A stretch of 47,248 bases of DNA from Bordetella parapertussis (GCA_945878065.1 CAMDXA010000014.1:1-47248); one strand, 5' to 3'; counted from the stretch's first letter, positions 36,034 to 44,363 are shown. The notes: a model not told the origin generated them from the letters alone. Translations and numbers: made by a program.

Positions 36034-36507
36034 TTGACCTCCCCCATCATCGCACCCGCCCATGGCAAGCGCATAGAAGTCCGCAGTTCAGGCGTGCATG
36101 GCAAAGGGGTGTTTGCCCTGTTGCCTATCGCCAAAGGCGAAATCATCATCGAATACACCGGCGAGGTCATCAGTTGGAAGAAAGCGCAAAAGCGCCATCC
36201 CCACGACCCGAACGACCCCAACCACACGTTTTACTTCCATGTCAGCAAAAAAAATGTGATTGATGCGCTTTACGGCGGCAATGACGCACGTTGGATCAAC
36301 CATGCGTGTGCCCCCAATTGCGAAGCCGATGAAGCAGGCGGACGTATTTTCATACGCACGCTGCGCAAAATCAAAGCCGGTGAAGAACTCAACTACGACT
36401 ACGGCCTGGTGATTGACGAGAAATACACGCCCGAGTTGCTGGCTGAATACCCGTGCCGTTGCGGCTACAAAATGTGTCGCGGCACCTTGTTGTCACCCAA
36501 GGACTGA
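36034..36507 (+). CDS. SET-domain protein lysine methyltransferase
   Basis: This 157-residue protein is almost entirely a SET domain: HGKGVFALLPIAKGEIIIEYTG (split over two strands), RWINHACAPNC (86-96), GEELNYDYG (116-124, catalytic tyrosine region) and a post-SET-like cysteine cluster C141, C143 and C148 (CRCGYKMC). SET enzymes move methyl groups from S-adenosylmethionine to protein lysines. The start is TTG at 36034, the only in-frame start near the domain border; a weak AGAG lies upstream. It is divergent from topB and 29 bases before birA. The target is unknown; bacterial examples modify DNA-binding proteins, ribosomal proteins or host histones. Confidence 0.85.
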   Translation: MTSPIIAPAHGKRIEVRSSGVHGKGVFALLPIAKGEIIIEYTGEVISWKKAQKRHPHDPNDPNHTFYFHVSKKNVIDALYGGNDARWINHACAPNCEADEAGGRIFIRTLRKIKAGEELNYDYGLVIDEKYTPELLAEYPCRCGYKMCRGTLLSPKD

Positions 36508-36536
36508 GCGCTTTTACCTACGGCCTGCAAGCGCCC

Positions 36537-37346
36537 ATGTCTGACAATGCCCGCATGGCTCATTCGGTTGATTCCCTACCAACGCTATTGCACAGTTTGG
36601 ACCCGTTGGCCCGCTTTGAGCATGTGCCGACCATTGGCTCCACCAACACCGAACTCATGCGTCGCGCCCGCGCAGGCGACACCGGCACCTGTTTGTTGTG
36701 GGCAGACCAGCAGTCTGCAGGACGGGGTCGCATGGGTCGGCAATGGCAAGGTCAGGCGGGCGACGCGCTGACATTTTCTTTGGGTACTTTGTTGTCACCC
36801 GCAGATTGGTCGGGTTTGTCTTTGGCGGTTGGTTGCTGTTTGGCAGACAGCCTAGACCCGTCACACACACTGGGCATAGGCTTGAAATGGCCTAACGATT
36901 TGGTCGTCAAACCAGGTCCCAATATGCGCAAGCTTGGCGGTATTTTGATTGAGACCGTGGTGCGACAAGAGCCCGGTCATCTCTCGCGATTTGTGGTCAT
37001 CGGCATTGGATTGAACCTGTCGCCCCCGGCGGCGGGTGACTACCGCAACGAGCCTGCCGGTTTGCGTGAATGGCTGGGTCAAGGATTGCAACCGCATGAA
37101 GTTCTGCATACGCTGATGCCCGATTTGATGGAAGGCTTGCAGCGTTTTGAGCGCGCAGGCTTTGCGTCGTTTCACTCCGCTTTCATGCGGCGCGATGCGC
37201 TGGCCGGCCAAACGCTGACGTTGTCCAACGGCAAACAGGGCAGGGCAGCTGGGGTGGACAGCCAAGGCGTGTTGCAAATCGACAGCAACCAAGGGCGGAT
37301 TCAAGTCAGCAGTGATGAAGTCAGCGTGTCTGGAACGGCATCATGA
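36537..37346 (+). CDS. birA: Biotin-[acetyl-CoA-carboxylase] ligase (no DNA-binding domain)
   Basis: This 269-residue biotin protein ligase activates biotin as biotinyl-AMP and attaches it to carboxylase carrier lysines. The ATP/biotin loop GRGRMGR (62-68), GIGLKWPNDL and GGILIETV are present. A C-terminal SH3-like domain follows. There is no N-terminal helix-turn-helix, so it cannot repress biotin genes as E. coli BirA does. The start at 36537 is taken; ATG at 36555 is also possible. Confidence 0.9.
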   Translation: MSDNARMAHSVDSLPTLLHSLDPLARFEHVPTIGSTNTELMRRARAGDTGTCLLWADQQSAGRGRMGRQWQGQAGDALTFSLGTLLSPADWSGLSLAVGCCLADSLDPSHTLGIGLKWPNDLVVKPGPNMRKLGGILIETVVRQEPGHLSRFVVIGIGLNLSPPAAGDYRNEPAGLREWLGQGLQPHEVLHTLMPDLMEGLQRFERAGFASFHSAFMRRDALAGQTLTLSNGKQGRAAGVDSQGVLQIDSNQGRIQVSSDEVSVSGTAS

Positions 37347-37528
37347 AAAAAATGCTGTGGCTTTGCGCGGCTGTGTTGCTGACCGCCAATTTGCTGTTTG
37401 CTGCTTGGGCTAACGGTTGGCTACAGCCTTGGGGTTGGCAACCGGCGGACCCGCGCGAGCCGCAGCGTTTGCAACAACAGTTGAACCCGCAAGCAATGCA
37501 ACCCGAGGCACCAAGTCCGCGTCAGTGA
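37343..37528 (+). CDS. Small single-pass membrane protein downstream of birA
   Basis: This 61-residue protein has one hydrophobic helix (about 3-26) followed by GWQPADPREPQRLQQQLNPQAM. The helix plus a REPQRL tail resembles the N-terminal part of SPOR-domain proteins often found after birA in Burkholderiales, but the SPOR repeat itself is missing here, so it may be a shortened relative. It overlaps the birA stop by four bases and is probably co-translated. Function unknown. Confidence 0.6.
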   Translation: MKKMLWLCAAVLLTANLLFAAWANGWLQPWGWQPADPREPQRLQQQLNPQAMQPEAPSPRQ

Positions 37529-37577
37529 GGTCGTGCAAAAAAGCCACCGGCTCACGCCTGTGAACTTGCGCACATGA

Positions 37578-38645
37578 TCACCTCAAACCGACACGGTCCA
37601 GCATTTGCTGCACCTTGATCTGGTTCATTCCGACCACGCTGGCGGCCAGCTTTTCGCTTTTGAACGTAGCGCCACCCATGGCTTTGAGCGCCGGGTTGTT
37701 GATGTTGATGCCTTTGACCACCGGCCATTCATTGTTGCCGTCAGCAAAATAATTTTGCGCCTGTTCACTCACCAAATAGTTGAGAAAAGCCACCGCGTTT
37801 TGCGGGTGCTTGGCGTGACGCGCAACCGCACCACCGGCGATATTGACATGCGTGCCCCAGCTGTTTTGGTTGGGAAACACCACGCCAATGCGTTCGAAGA
37901 TTGCCTTGTCTTGTGGATTGGCACTGCGGTAGAGCCGGGCCAAGTAGTACGAGTTGGTCAGCGCCACGCCGCATTCGCCACTGGCCACACCTTTGATCTG
38001 GTCGGTGTCGCCGCCTCTGGGCGGGCGCGCCAAATTGGCCACCAAACCCTTGAGCCAGGTTTCTGTGGCTGCTGCGCCCAAATGCTCGAGCATCGCGCCG
38101 AACAAAGACAGGTTGTAGGGGTGTGAGCCCGAGCGAATGCACAAGCGCCCCGCAAATTTCGCATCTGCCAACTTTTCATACGTATCGACATCGGCAGCTT
38201 TGAATTTTTGTTTGTCATAAACAATCACACGTGCGCGGGTGGATAAGCCAAACCAGCGCGTGCCTTCAGGCCGCTGCTTGCCACGCAAATGTTCGGGAAC
38301 CGCTTTGAGCAATGCGGGCGACTGCACAGGCGCGAATAAATCCTCGATCTCGCCTTTCCACAACCGAGCGGCATCTACCAAGAGGATCACGTCTGCGGGC
38401 GACGCCGCGCCTTCGGCCTTGAGACGGGCCAAGATGCCGGCGTCATCCGCATCGACCCGGTTGATTTTGATGCCGGTGGCGCGGGTGAAGTTGTCGTACA
38501 ACGCTTCGTCAGTGGCGTAATGGCGCGCCGAATACAGGTTGAGCACTGCTTCTTCGGCCGCAAAACAGGTCAGACTACCGAGCAACAAACCACCTGATAC
38601 CATGGCCAGTCGGGCTTTGGAGCACCAAAGGGAAAGTGAACGCAT
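37578..38645 (-). CDS. Ferric-iron ABC transporter substrate-binding protein (FbpA/FutA family)
   Basis: This 355-residue periplasmic protein has a signal peptide (LAMVSGGLLLGSLTCFAAEE, cleavage probably after CFA). The mature start VLNLYSARHYATDEALYDNF and the later SGECGVALTNSYYLARL match iron-binding proteins of the FbpA/FutA type, which bind Fe3+ directly with clustered tyrosines (two seen in NSYYLARL). It delivers iron to the permease encoded upstream. A Fur-box-like palindrome lies 41 bases before the start. Confidence 0.9.
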   Translation of the reverse strand: MRSLSLWCSKARLAMVSGGLLLGSLTCFAAEEAVLNLYSARHYATDEALYDNFTRATGIKINRVDADDAGILARLKAEGAASPADVILLVDAARLWKGEIEDLFAPVQSPALLKAVPEHLRGKQRPEGTRWFGLSTRARVIVYDKQKFKAADVDTYEKLADAKFAGRLCIRSGSHPYNLSLFGAMLEHLGAAATETWLKGLVANLARPPRGGDTDQIKGVASGECGVALTNSYYLARLYRSANPQDKAIFERIGVVFPNQNSWGTHVNIAGGAVARHAKHPQNAVAFLNYLVSEQAQNYFADGNNEWPVVKGININNPALKAMGGATFKSEKLAASVVGMNQIKVQQMLDRVGLR

Positions 38646-38679
38646 AGAGGCACCTTTTCATAGGATCAGATGCCATCAT

Positions 38680-38710
38680 AACCCAAATGCGAATTATTCG
38701 CATTTGGGTT
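38680..38710. promoter_or_regulatory. Fur-box-like palindrome upstream of the iron-binding protein gene
   Basis: A 31-base perfect palindrome has 15-base arms (AACCCAAATGCGAAT and its complement) around one central base. The central 19 bases, AATGCGAATTATTCGCATT (38686-38704), differ from the common Fur site form AATGAGAATTATTCTCATT at only one position per half. Iron-bound Fur would repress the downstream - strand gene. No T tract suggests a terminator, though the stem could also reduce readthrough from the permease gene. Confidence 0.75.
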
Positions 38711-38723
38711 GGTCGAGCGCTTA

Positions 38724-40331
38724 TTAACCGGCCTTTTTTTGCGCCCGCGCCATCAACAAAACCGGTAACAAGCCAGCCACTACAAGGGCTAGCGATGGCA
38801 GCGCGGCTTCACCCAGACGTTCGTCGCGGGCCAGTTGGTAGGCCATCACTGCCAAGGTGTCGGTATTGAACGGACGCAACACCAAGGTGGCAGGCAACTC
38901 TTTCATCACATCCACCCAAACCAGCAGCAAGGCCGACGCCGCGGCTGGGCGCAGCAGTGGCCAATGCACCCGCCAAAAAACATCTCGGCCGCTTGACCCC
39001 AACATGCGGGCACTTTCATCGGCGCTGAGTGAAATGCGTGAATAGCCGCTTTGAATGCTTTGCAAAGCAACAGCAATAAATCGCACCAGATACGCCCACA
39101 ACACCCCAAGTAAAGTGGCGGTCAACCAGTAACCGGCACCGCTGTCTGGCCAGCGTTCTTGTACCCAAGACAAAGGCAATAACAAGCCGACCACGATCAC
39201 CACGCCGGGCACGGCATAACCCAAACCCGCCAACTGGGTGCTGAAACGACGCCACCAGGTCGGCCGAGTGCGCACGCCATGGGCCAACACCAAGGCCAGG
39301 CCCACCGCCAGCATGGCGCTGATACCGCCCAACTTCAGGCTGTTCCAAAACCAGCCCATGAATGCGCCCCATGGCAAGGCCTGTTGCTGGCTGCCCACCC
39401 ACAGTGCATGGCCCATGATCAACAGTGGGAACACAAAACCCAGCAGCACAGGCAATACACACAAGACAAAGGCCAGCGCAGCGCGCCACCCATACAAACG
39501 CAATGCTTGTGATTCATGGGTACGTGATGCACCGCGTCGGGTGACAAACCGCAAACGTGACTGCGCGCGGTATTCCAGCCAAAGCACCAAGGCAACCAGT
39601 AACAACAAAAAGGAGGACAGCTGAGCTGCCGCCACGCGGTTGTCCATCACCAGCCAAGCTTTGTAAATGCCGGTGGAAAACGTTTGCACACCAAAATAAC
39701 TGCTGACCCCAAAATCGGCCAAGGTCTCCATCATGGCCAAAGCCAAACCAGCTGCAATGGCCGGACGCGCCAAGGGCAAGGCCACGCTAAACATTCGCCT
39801 GGTTAGCCCCGCCCCTAGCAAACGCGCGGCTTCCATCAATTGCGGCGCACGCTCTGCCAAGGCGCTGCGGCAGAGCAAATAAACATAGGGATACAAACTC
39901 AAGCTCAACACCACCGCTGCGCCCCAGGTGCTGCGTACATCGGGCCATAAAGCACCTTGCCAACCCATGTGCAATCGCAACCAGTTTTGCAGCGGCCCGC
40001 TGTATTGCAAGAAATCGGTGTAGGCATAGGCCACCACATATGCCGGCATGGCCAAGGGGAGCAATAGCAACCAACTCAAGGATTGGCGGCCTGGAAAATC
40101 AAACAAACTGACTGCAGCAGCGCCCACGCTGCCCATGCCCACCACGCCAACGGCCACCAGCAGACACAAGAGCAAACTTGTCAATGTGTATTCGGGCAAG
40201 ACGGTTTGCAGCAAACCCTGCCAAATACCTGCAGACGCGGCATCCCACTGCAACCATGCGCCCAGCACCATCAGTATCGGTGTGACGAGCATGCAAACGG
40301 TGAACCCGCGAAGAACAGTAAACAAAGGCAT
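38724..40331 (-). CDS. Ferric-iron ABC transporter permease (FbpB-like, two fused halves)
   Basis: This is a 535-residue membrane protein with about twelve helices in two homologous halves. Each half carries an EAA-type coupling loop: MEAARLLGAG in the first and DESARMLGSSG in the second, where the ATPase docks. This fused form is typical of Fe3+ importers (FbpB/SfuB/HitB). ATG at 40331 is taken; an in-frame TTG at 40358 would add nine residues. It is transcribed toward the binding-protein gene and away from the ATPase gene, an unusual split of the three components. Confidence 0.9.
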   Translation of the reverse strand: MPLFTVLRGFTVCMLVTPILMVLGAWLQWDAASAGIWQGLLQTVLPEYTLTSLLLCLLVAVGVVGMGSVGAAAVSLFDFPGRQSLSWLLLLPLAMPAYVVAYAYTDFLQYSGPLQNWLRLHMGWQGALWPDVRSTWGAAVVLSLSLYPYVYLLCRSALAERAPQLMEAARLLGAGLTRRMFSVALPLARPAIAAGLALAMMETLADFGVSSYFGVQTFSTGIYKAWLVMDNRVAAAQLSSFLLLLVALVLWLEYRAQSRLRFVTRRGASRTHESQALRLYGWRAALAFVLCVLPVLLGFVFPLLIMGHALWVGSQQQALPWGAFMGWFWNSLKLGGISAMLAVGLALVLAHGVRTRPTWWRRFSTQLAGLGYAVPGVVIVVGLLLPLSWVQERWPDSGAGYWLTATLLGVLWAYLVRFIAVALQSIQSGYSRISLSADESARMLGSSGRDVFWRVHWPLLRPAAASALLLVWVDVMKELPATLVLRPFNTDTLAVMAYQLARDERLGEAALPSLALVVAGLLPVLLMARAQKKAG

Positions 40332-40367
40332 GGCGTGAATCGCCGCGTAGGCGGGCAAGGGTAAGCA

Positions 40368-40407
40368 GCGATTGTAGGCAGTGGGTCAGGTGCCTGCCTA
40401 CAATCGC
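40368..40407. promoter_or_regulatory. Mirrored promoter repeat between iron permease and ATPase genes
   Basis: Perfect 14-base arms (GCGATTGTAGGCAG at 40368-40381, CTGCCTACAATCGC at 40394-40407) lie around a 12-base spacer. Each arm contains a -10-like TACAAT pointing outward, one per strand. The + strand box (40399-40404) ends eight bases before the ATPase ATG, so that message should be leaderless or nearly so. The palindrome could also bind a repressor that blocks both promoters. Confidence 0.6.
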
Positions 40408-40411
40408 GCCC

Positions 40412-41485
40412 ATGTTTATCGATGTCTCTGATTTGCAAGTGCGTTACCCGGGCCGCGACCAAGCAGCGGTGGACCGCGTGAGTTTTGGTTTGCACCAAGG
40501 CCAAATGGGTGTGTTGATCGGGCCCTCTGGGTGCGGCAAGACCACCTTGCTCAGAGCTGTCGCTGGCTTGGAGCCCGTCAGTGGCGGCGTCATATCAATG
40601 AACGGCCAAGCCATCAGCAGCCCGGCGCTGCACCATGCCGCAGAAAACCGCCGCATAGGCATGGTGTTCCAAGATTACGCCTTGTTCCCCCATCTCAATG
40701 TCGAAAAAAACATCGCCTTTGGCCTGTCGCATTGGAACGCCACCAAGCGCGAGGCACGTGTGCAAGACATGCTTTCATTGGTTGGCCTGACCTCAGCGGC
40801 GCGACGCTACCCGCACGAGTTATCCGGCGGCCAGCAACAGCGCGTCGCCCTGGCACGTGCTTTGGCACCTGAACCGTTGTTGTTGTTGCTAGACGAGCCG
40901 TTTTCCAACCTTGATGTGGATTTGCGCGAGCGACTGGCGCACGAACTGCGCGAGATATTGCAACAGGCACAAATCACGGCCTTGTTTGTCACGCACGACC
41001 AAATGGAAGCCTTTGCCTTGGGCGACCTTATCGGCGTGATGCACCAAGGCAAATTAGAGCAATGGGACGACGCTTATCAGCTCTACCACCGCCCCAAGAC
41101 ACGGTTTGTGGCCGAGTTCATCGGTCACGGTGTGTTTGCGCAGGCCAAGGCCAAACAAGAAGGTCAACACATGGTGTTGCACACGCCGTTGGGCGATTTG
41201 CAAGACATGGATGAAGACATTGCCCAACACCCTATTGCAGCGGATGGTGCCTGTGAAGTCTTGCTGCGTGCCGATGACATCGTGCATGACGACGAAGCGC
41301 CGGTGAAAGCCGAAATTCTTCGCAAAGCATTTCGGGGTTCTGAGTTTTTATACACACTCCGGTTGGCCAGCGGACAAACTCTCATGGCCCATGTGCCCAG
41401 TCACCACGACCACCATGTGGGTGAGTGGATCGGCATCCGCTTGCAAGCCGACCACGTGGTGGTATTTGGCGCAAAAGACAAGTAA
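40412..41485 (+). CDS. Ferric-iron ABC transporter ATP-binding protein (FbpC-like)
   Basis: This 357-residue ATPase has Walker A GPSGCGKTT (37-45), signature LSGGQQQRVALARAL, Walker B LLLLDEPFSNLD and the switch histidine in FVTHDQMEA. A C-terminal TOBE-like regulatory domain (about 240-357) is present. FQDYALFPHLNVEKNIAFGL is typical of iron, putrescine and sulfate ATPases. The start ATG sits eight bases after a TACAAT box, suggesting leaderless translation. Confidence 0.92.
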   Translation: MFIDVSDLQVRYPGRDQAAVDRVSFGLHQGQMGVLIGPSGCGKTTLLRAVAGLEPVSGGVISMNGQAISSPALHHAAENRRIGMVFQDYALFPHLNVEKNIAFGLSHWNATKREARVQDMLSLVGLTSAARRYPHELSGGQQQRVALARALAPEPLLLLLDEPFSNLDVDLRERLAHELREILQQAQITALFVTHDQMEAFALGDLIGVMHQGKLEQWDDAYQLYHRPKTRFVAEFIGHGVFAQAKAKQEGQHMVLHTPLGDLQDMDEDIAQHPIAADGACEVLLRADDIVHDDEAPVKAEILRKAFRGSEFLYTLRLASGQTLMAHVPSHHDHHVGEWIGIRLQADHVVVFGAKDK

Positions 41486-41549
41486 CAGCGCTGGCTTTTT
41501 TTCTAAGGCATCTCGTTGCGGTGCTCTTGGGGATATTTTTAACGCGCAG

Positions 41550-42989
41550 TCAACTGTTGCGCTCACTCGGTGCAAAACTGACGCTGAACCGCGCACCAGG
41601 CGGCATATGACCAGCCCGGGTGTCGCTGACGCTGACCTTGGCCTGGTGTTTGTCAGCAATCTCCAGCACGATCGCCAAGCCCAGTCCGGAGCCATCGGCC
41701 TCGTTACCCAAGGCCCTGTAAAAAGGTTCAAACACGCGTTCACGCTCAGAGGCGGCAATGCCAGGTCCGGAGTCCTCCACTTCCAAGCGCCAGCCGTTGT
41801 GCGCGTCCCCACACACGCGGGCAGTGACCACGCCAGGGTGGGTTTCATTCGAAGGGGTGTAGTTCAATGCGTTATCAATCAAGTTGCGCACCATTTCTTT
41901 GAGCAAGGTCGGGTTGCCCGACAGCATGGCTTGATGTGGCTCAGGCCCTTCAAATCCGAGGTCAATGCGTTGCTCCATGGCGCGCGGCAACGAGTCTTTC
42001 ACCACCTCCATGGTCAACACCGACAAGTCGCAAGCATGCGTGGCCATGCCCACACCACTGCTTTCAGCGCGGGCCAGTGCCAGCAATTGATTGACGGTGT
42101 GCGTGGCGCGCATGCTGGCGCGGCCAATTTGCTTGAGCGATTGCTTCAAATCTTGTGCGTTGGCGTCGCTGCGTTGCGCCAGATCGGCCTGCATACGCAG
42201 CCCGGCCAACGGGGTTTTCAGTTGGTGGGCGGCATCTGCCAAAAAGCGCTTTTGCGTGGCGATGGACCCTTGCAATCGCAACAGCAAATCGTTGATAGAA
42301 GACACCAAGGGCACAACTTCAGAGGGCACGGTGTTTTCATCCATCGGACTCATGTCGCCAGGTTTGCGCTGGCGAATTCGGTCTTCCAGTTCATTCAAGG
42401 GTTTGATGCCGCGCGTCAGCGCCAACCAGACCAGCAGCACCGACAAGGGCAAGATCACAAACAGAGGCAACATCACGCCACGGATGATTTCTCGCGCCAA
42501 CACCGAGCGCTTTTCCAAAGTTTCAGCGACTTGCACCAGTGCCGGGCGTGCTTGTGGCGGTTGCACCCGCACCCACATATAAGCCACCCGAATCGGCGCG
42601 CCGTTCAAGGTGTCATCGCGCACACGCAACTCATCGGTCACCAGTTTTTCATCGTCTTGCGGTGGCGGCAAATCGGCGTCTCCGCCCAGCAATTCACTGT
42701 GCGCACCGAGCACCTGGTAATACACCGTGTCGGTGGCATCGGCATGCAGAATTTGGTGGGCGGTGGCGGGCAATTGAAAGCTGACATGTTGATCATCGCT
42801 TTGCACCAATTGCGCCAACACGCTCACGTTTTGTTGCAAGCTGCGATCGAACGGAACTTTGGCGATGCCTTCGGCCACCAGCCAAGTCAAGCCAAATGTG
42901 ATGGGCCACAGCAGCAGAAAAGGGGTGAGCATCCAATCGAGGATTTCGCCAAACAGCGAGCGTTGCCGCCCTTGGAACAGTTTCACCAT
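41550..42989 (-). CDS. Sensor histidine kinase (TctE/QseC-like)
   Basis: This 479-residue inner-membrane kinase has a first helix near residues 18-40 (WMLTPFLLLWPITFGLTWLV), a periplasmic sensor of about 120 residues, a second helix near 170-190 (IRGVMLPLFVILPLSVLLVW), a HAMP-like linker, the phosphate-accepting H255 in ADAAHQLKTPLAG, N box LIDNALNYTPS, G1 DSGPGI, F ERVFEPFYR and G2 GSGLGLAI. The sensor region is TctE-like, a family linked to tricarboxylate uptake, but the ligand cannot be told from the sequence. It follows the regulator gene by 13 bases. Confidence 0.9.
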   Translation of the reverse strand: MVKLFQGRQRSLFGEILDWMLTPFLLLWPITFGLTWLVAEGIAKVPFDRSLQQNVSVLAQLVQSDDQHVSFQLPATAHQILHADATDTVYYQVLGAHSELLGGDADLPPPQDDEKLVTDELRVRDDTLNGAPIRVAYMWVRVQPPQARPALVQVAETLEKRSVLAREIIRGVMLPLFVILPLSVLLVWLALTRGIKPLNELEDRIRQRKPGDMSPMDENTVPSEVVPLVSSINDLLLRLQGSIATQKRFLADAAHQLKTPLAGLRMQADLAQRSDANAQDLKQSLKQIGRASMRATHTVNQLLALARAESSGVGMATHACDLSVLTMEVVKDSLPRAMEQRIDLGFEGPEPHQAMLSGNPTLLKEMVRNLIDNALNYTPSNETHPGVVTARVCGDAHNGWRLEVEDSGPGIAASERERVFEPFYRALGNEADGSGLGLAIVLEIADKHQAKVSVSDTRAGHMPPGARFSVSFAPSERNS

Positions 42990-43002
42990 GCGTGCACAAG
43001 CA

Positions 43003-43686
43003 TCAAGTCGGTGGCGGCAGAATTTTTTCCAAACAATAGCCCAAGCCGCGCACGGTAGCTATGCGGATCGGGCCCTTCTCGATTTTTTTACGCAAGCGGT
43101 GTATGTAAACCTCAATTGCGTTGTTGCTCACCTCTTCGCCCCATTCACACAAACGTTCGACCAACTGGTCTTTGCTGACCAGGCGCCCCACACGTTGCAA
43201 CAGCACTTCAAGCAAACCCAGTTCACGCGCAGACAGTTCGACCATGCGCCCGTCGATGGTGGCCATGCGGCCGGCCTGGTCATAGACCAAAGGACCATGC
43301 TTGATGGTGGCGGTGGTGCTGCCCATGCCGCGACGCGTGAGGGCACGCACCCGGGCTTCGAGCTCTTGCAAGGAAAACGGTTTGGCCATGTAGTCATCAG
43401 CCCCGTAGTCCAAACCTTTGACGCGTTCGTCGACACTGTCAGCGGCCGTGAGTATCAGCACCGGCATGCTGTTGCCCCGTGCACGCAAGCGCTTGAGTAC
43501 CTCAAGGCCATGCATCTTGGGCAAACCCAAATCAAGAATGATCAGGTCAAATTCGCTCGATGTCATGAGTGCCGCATCGGCTTCGCTGCCGTTGGCCACA
43601 TGGTCCACTGCAGCGCCGGATGCACGCAATGTGCGCAGCAGACCATCGGCGAGTACCTGGTCATCTTCGGCGATAAGTATGCGCAT
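43003..43686 (-). CDS. Response regulator, OmpR family (TctD/QseB-like)
   Basis: This is a 227-residue regulator. The receiver domain has the acidic pair E7-D8-D9, phosphate acceptor D52 in LIILDLGLPKMHG and K102 in AKPF. The C-terminal winged helix ends YIHRLRKKIEKGPIRIATVRGLGY (in two strands). The start at 43686 (MRILIAEDD) is preferred over an in-frame one at 43710. Together with the kinase next door it forms a two-component system. Confidence 0.92.
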   Translation of the reverse strand: MRILIAEDDQVLADGLLRTLRASGAAVDHVANGSEADAALMTSSEFDLIILDLGLPKMHGLEVLKRLRARGNSMPVLILTAADSVDERVKGLDYGADDYMAKPFSLQELEARVRALTRRGMGSTTATIKHGPLVYDQAGRMATIDGRMVELSARELGLLEVLLQRVGRLVSKDQLVERLCEWGEEVSNNAIEVYIHRLRKKIEKGPIRIATVRGLGYCLEKILPPPT

Positions 43687-43776
43687 CAACCAACTCCCGG
43701 GGTATAGCAAAGCCGCTGTTTTTCATTCTAGGTGCAGCATTCGTGTTGTAACCGGTTCAACGTCCATGCCTACGGG

Positions 43777-44265
43777 TTAACGATAGGCGTTCCCATAGGC
43801 TTCAAGGCCAAGGCTGACCACCGTGGCCACGTCATCACCGACCTCTTGTCGAAATTCTTCCTCGGCTTGGGACACCGCTTGCTCGAATGCGCGCACCCAA
43901 TCCAGTCCAGTGTCAGTGAACACAATGCGTTTGGCTCGGCTGTCCTGCGTGTCCGCGATGCGTTGCACCAAGCCCCAAGCTTCGCATTGCGTCACCAAGT
44001 CGCCCATGGCTTGCTTGCTCATGCCGGCCATGGCGGCTAGCTCCACCAAACGCGCTCCATTGAGTGGCAAATGCCGTGTGATGTGAATGTGTGCGGCGCT
44101 GACCTTGTCGCGCGCCGCCAAATGGGACAAGGCCAAAGGCACATCGATATGCCTGGCCATCAGTGCCAACACCCGGTCGTCAAAGCGCCGCATGGCGTGG
44201 CCCAACAAGCGGCCCAAGTGCGCTTGCCGCCAATCTTGGGACGAAGACAGCAGGTTAAATGACAT
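43777..44265 (-). CDS. MarR-family transcriptional regulator
   Basis: This is a 162-residue winged-helix regulator: LVELAAMAGMSKQAMGDLVTQCEAWGLVQRI is the DNA-binding helix pair (in two parts), followed by a wing with DSRAKRIVFTDTG. MarR proteins usually repress nearby genes until a small molecule binds. ATG at 44265 is chosen; the in-frame start at 44301 would extend into the recA promoter. It is divergent from recA. The ligand is unknown. Confidence 0.88.
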   Translation of the reverse strand: MSFNLLSSSQDWRQAHLGRLLGHAMRRFDDRVLALMARHIDVPLALSHLAARDKVSAAHIHITRHLPLNGARLVELAAMAGMSKQAMGDLVTQCEAWGLVQRIADTQDSRAKRIVFTDTGLDWVRAFEQAVSQAEEEFRQEVGDDVATVVSLGLEAYGNAYR

Positions 44266-44300
44266 GGCTATATAGTAAGGCAAACTGACCAAAAAAACCA

Positions 44301-44329
44301 TTTACAGATCTACATCTGCCAGATACAGT
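44301..44329 (+). promoter_or_regulatory. recA promoter (sigma-70 type)
   Basis: A -35 box TTTACA (44301-44306) and a -10 box TACAGT (44324-44329) are separated by exactly 17 bases. This is the best sigma-70 promoter by eye in the intergenic region and is followed at once by LexA-type sites. Confidence 0.7.
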
Positions 44330-44330
44330 A

Positions 44331-44346
44331 CTGTTCATGCATCCAG
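44331..44346 (+). promoter_or_regulatory. LexA-type site 1 (one mismatch) at the recA transcription start
   Basis: CTGT-N8-CCAG differs from the CTGT-N8-ACAG SOS consensus by one base in the right half. It begins two bases after the -10 box and so covers the expected start of transcription, where LexA would block RNA polymerase. Confidence 0.55.
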
Positions 44347-44347
44347 C

Positions 44348-44363
44348 CTGTGTTTCAACACAG
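44348..44363 (+). promoter_or_regulatory. LexA-type site 2 (perfect consensus) in the recA leader
   Basis: CTGTGTTTCAACACAG fits CTGT-N8-ACAG exactly and is a full palindrome except for the two central bases. It starts 17 bases after site 1, so two LexA dimers could bind on nearly the same face. The same bases could also fold as an RNA hairpin, with a T run about 11 bases later (44375-44381), making an attenuator another reading. Confidence 0.7.

Noticed and set aside
41486..41549. Possible terminator after the iron ATPase gene (CAGCGCTG followed by T run)
   Set aside because: The stem would have only three or four pairs with almost no loop, so the T run alone is not good evidence.
41391..43058. 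Long + strand open frame (555 codons) opposite the sensor kinase gene
   Set aside because: It is antisense to a clear histidine kinase, its product is rich in His, Gln, Arg and Gly as expected of a shadow frame, and it shows no domain.
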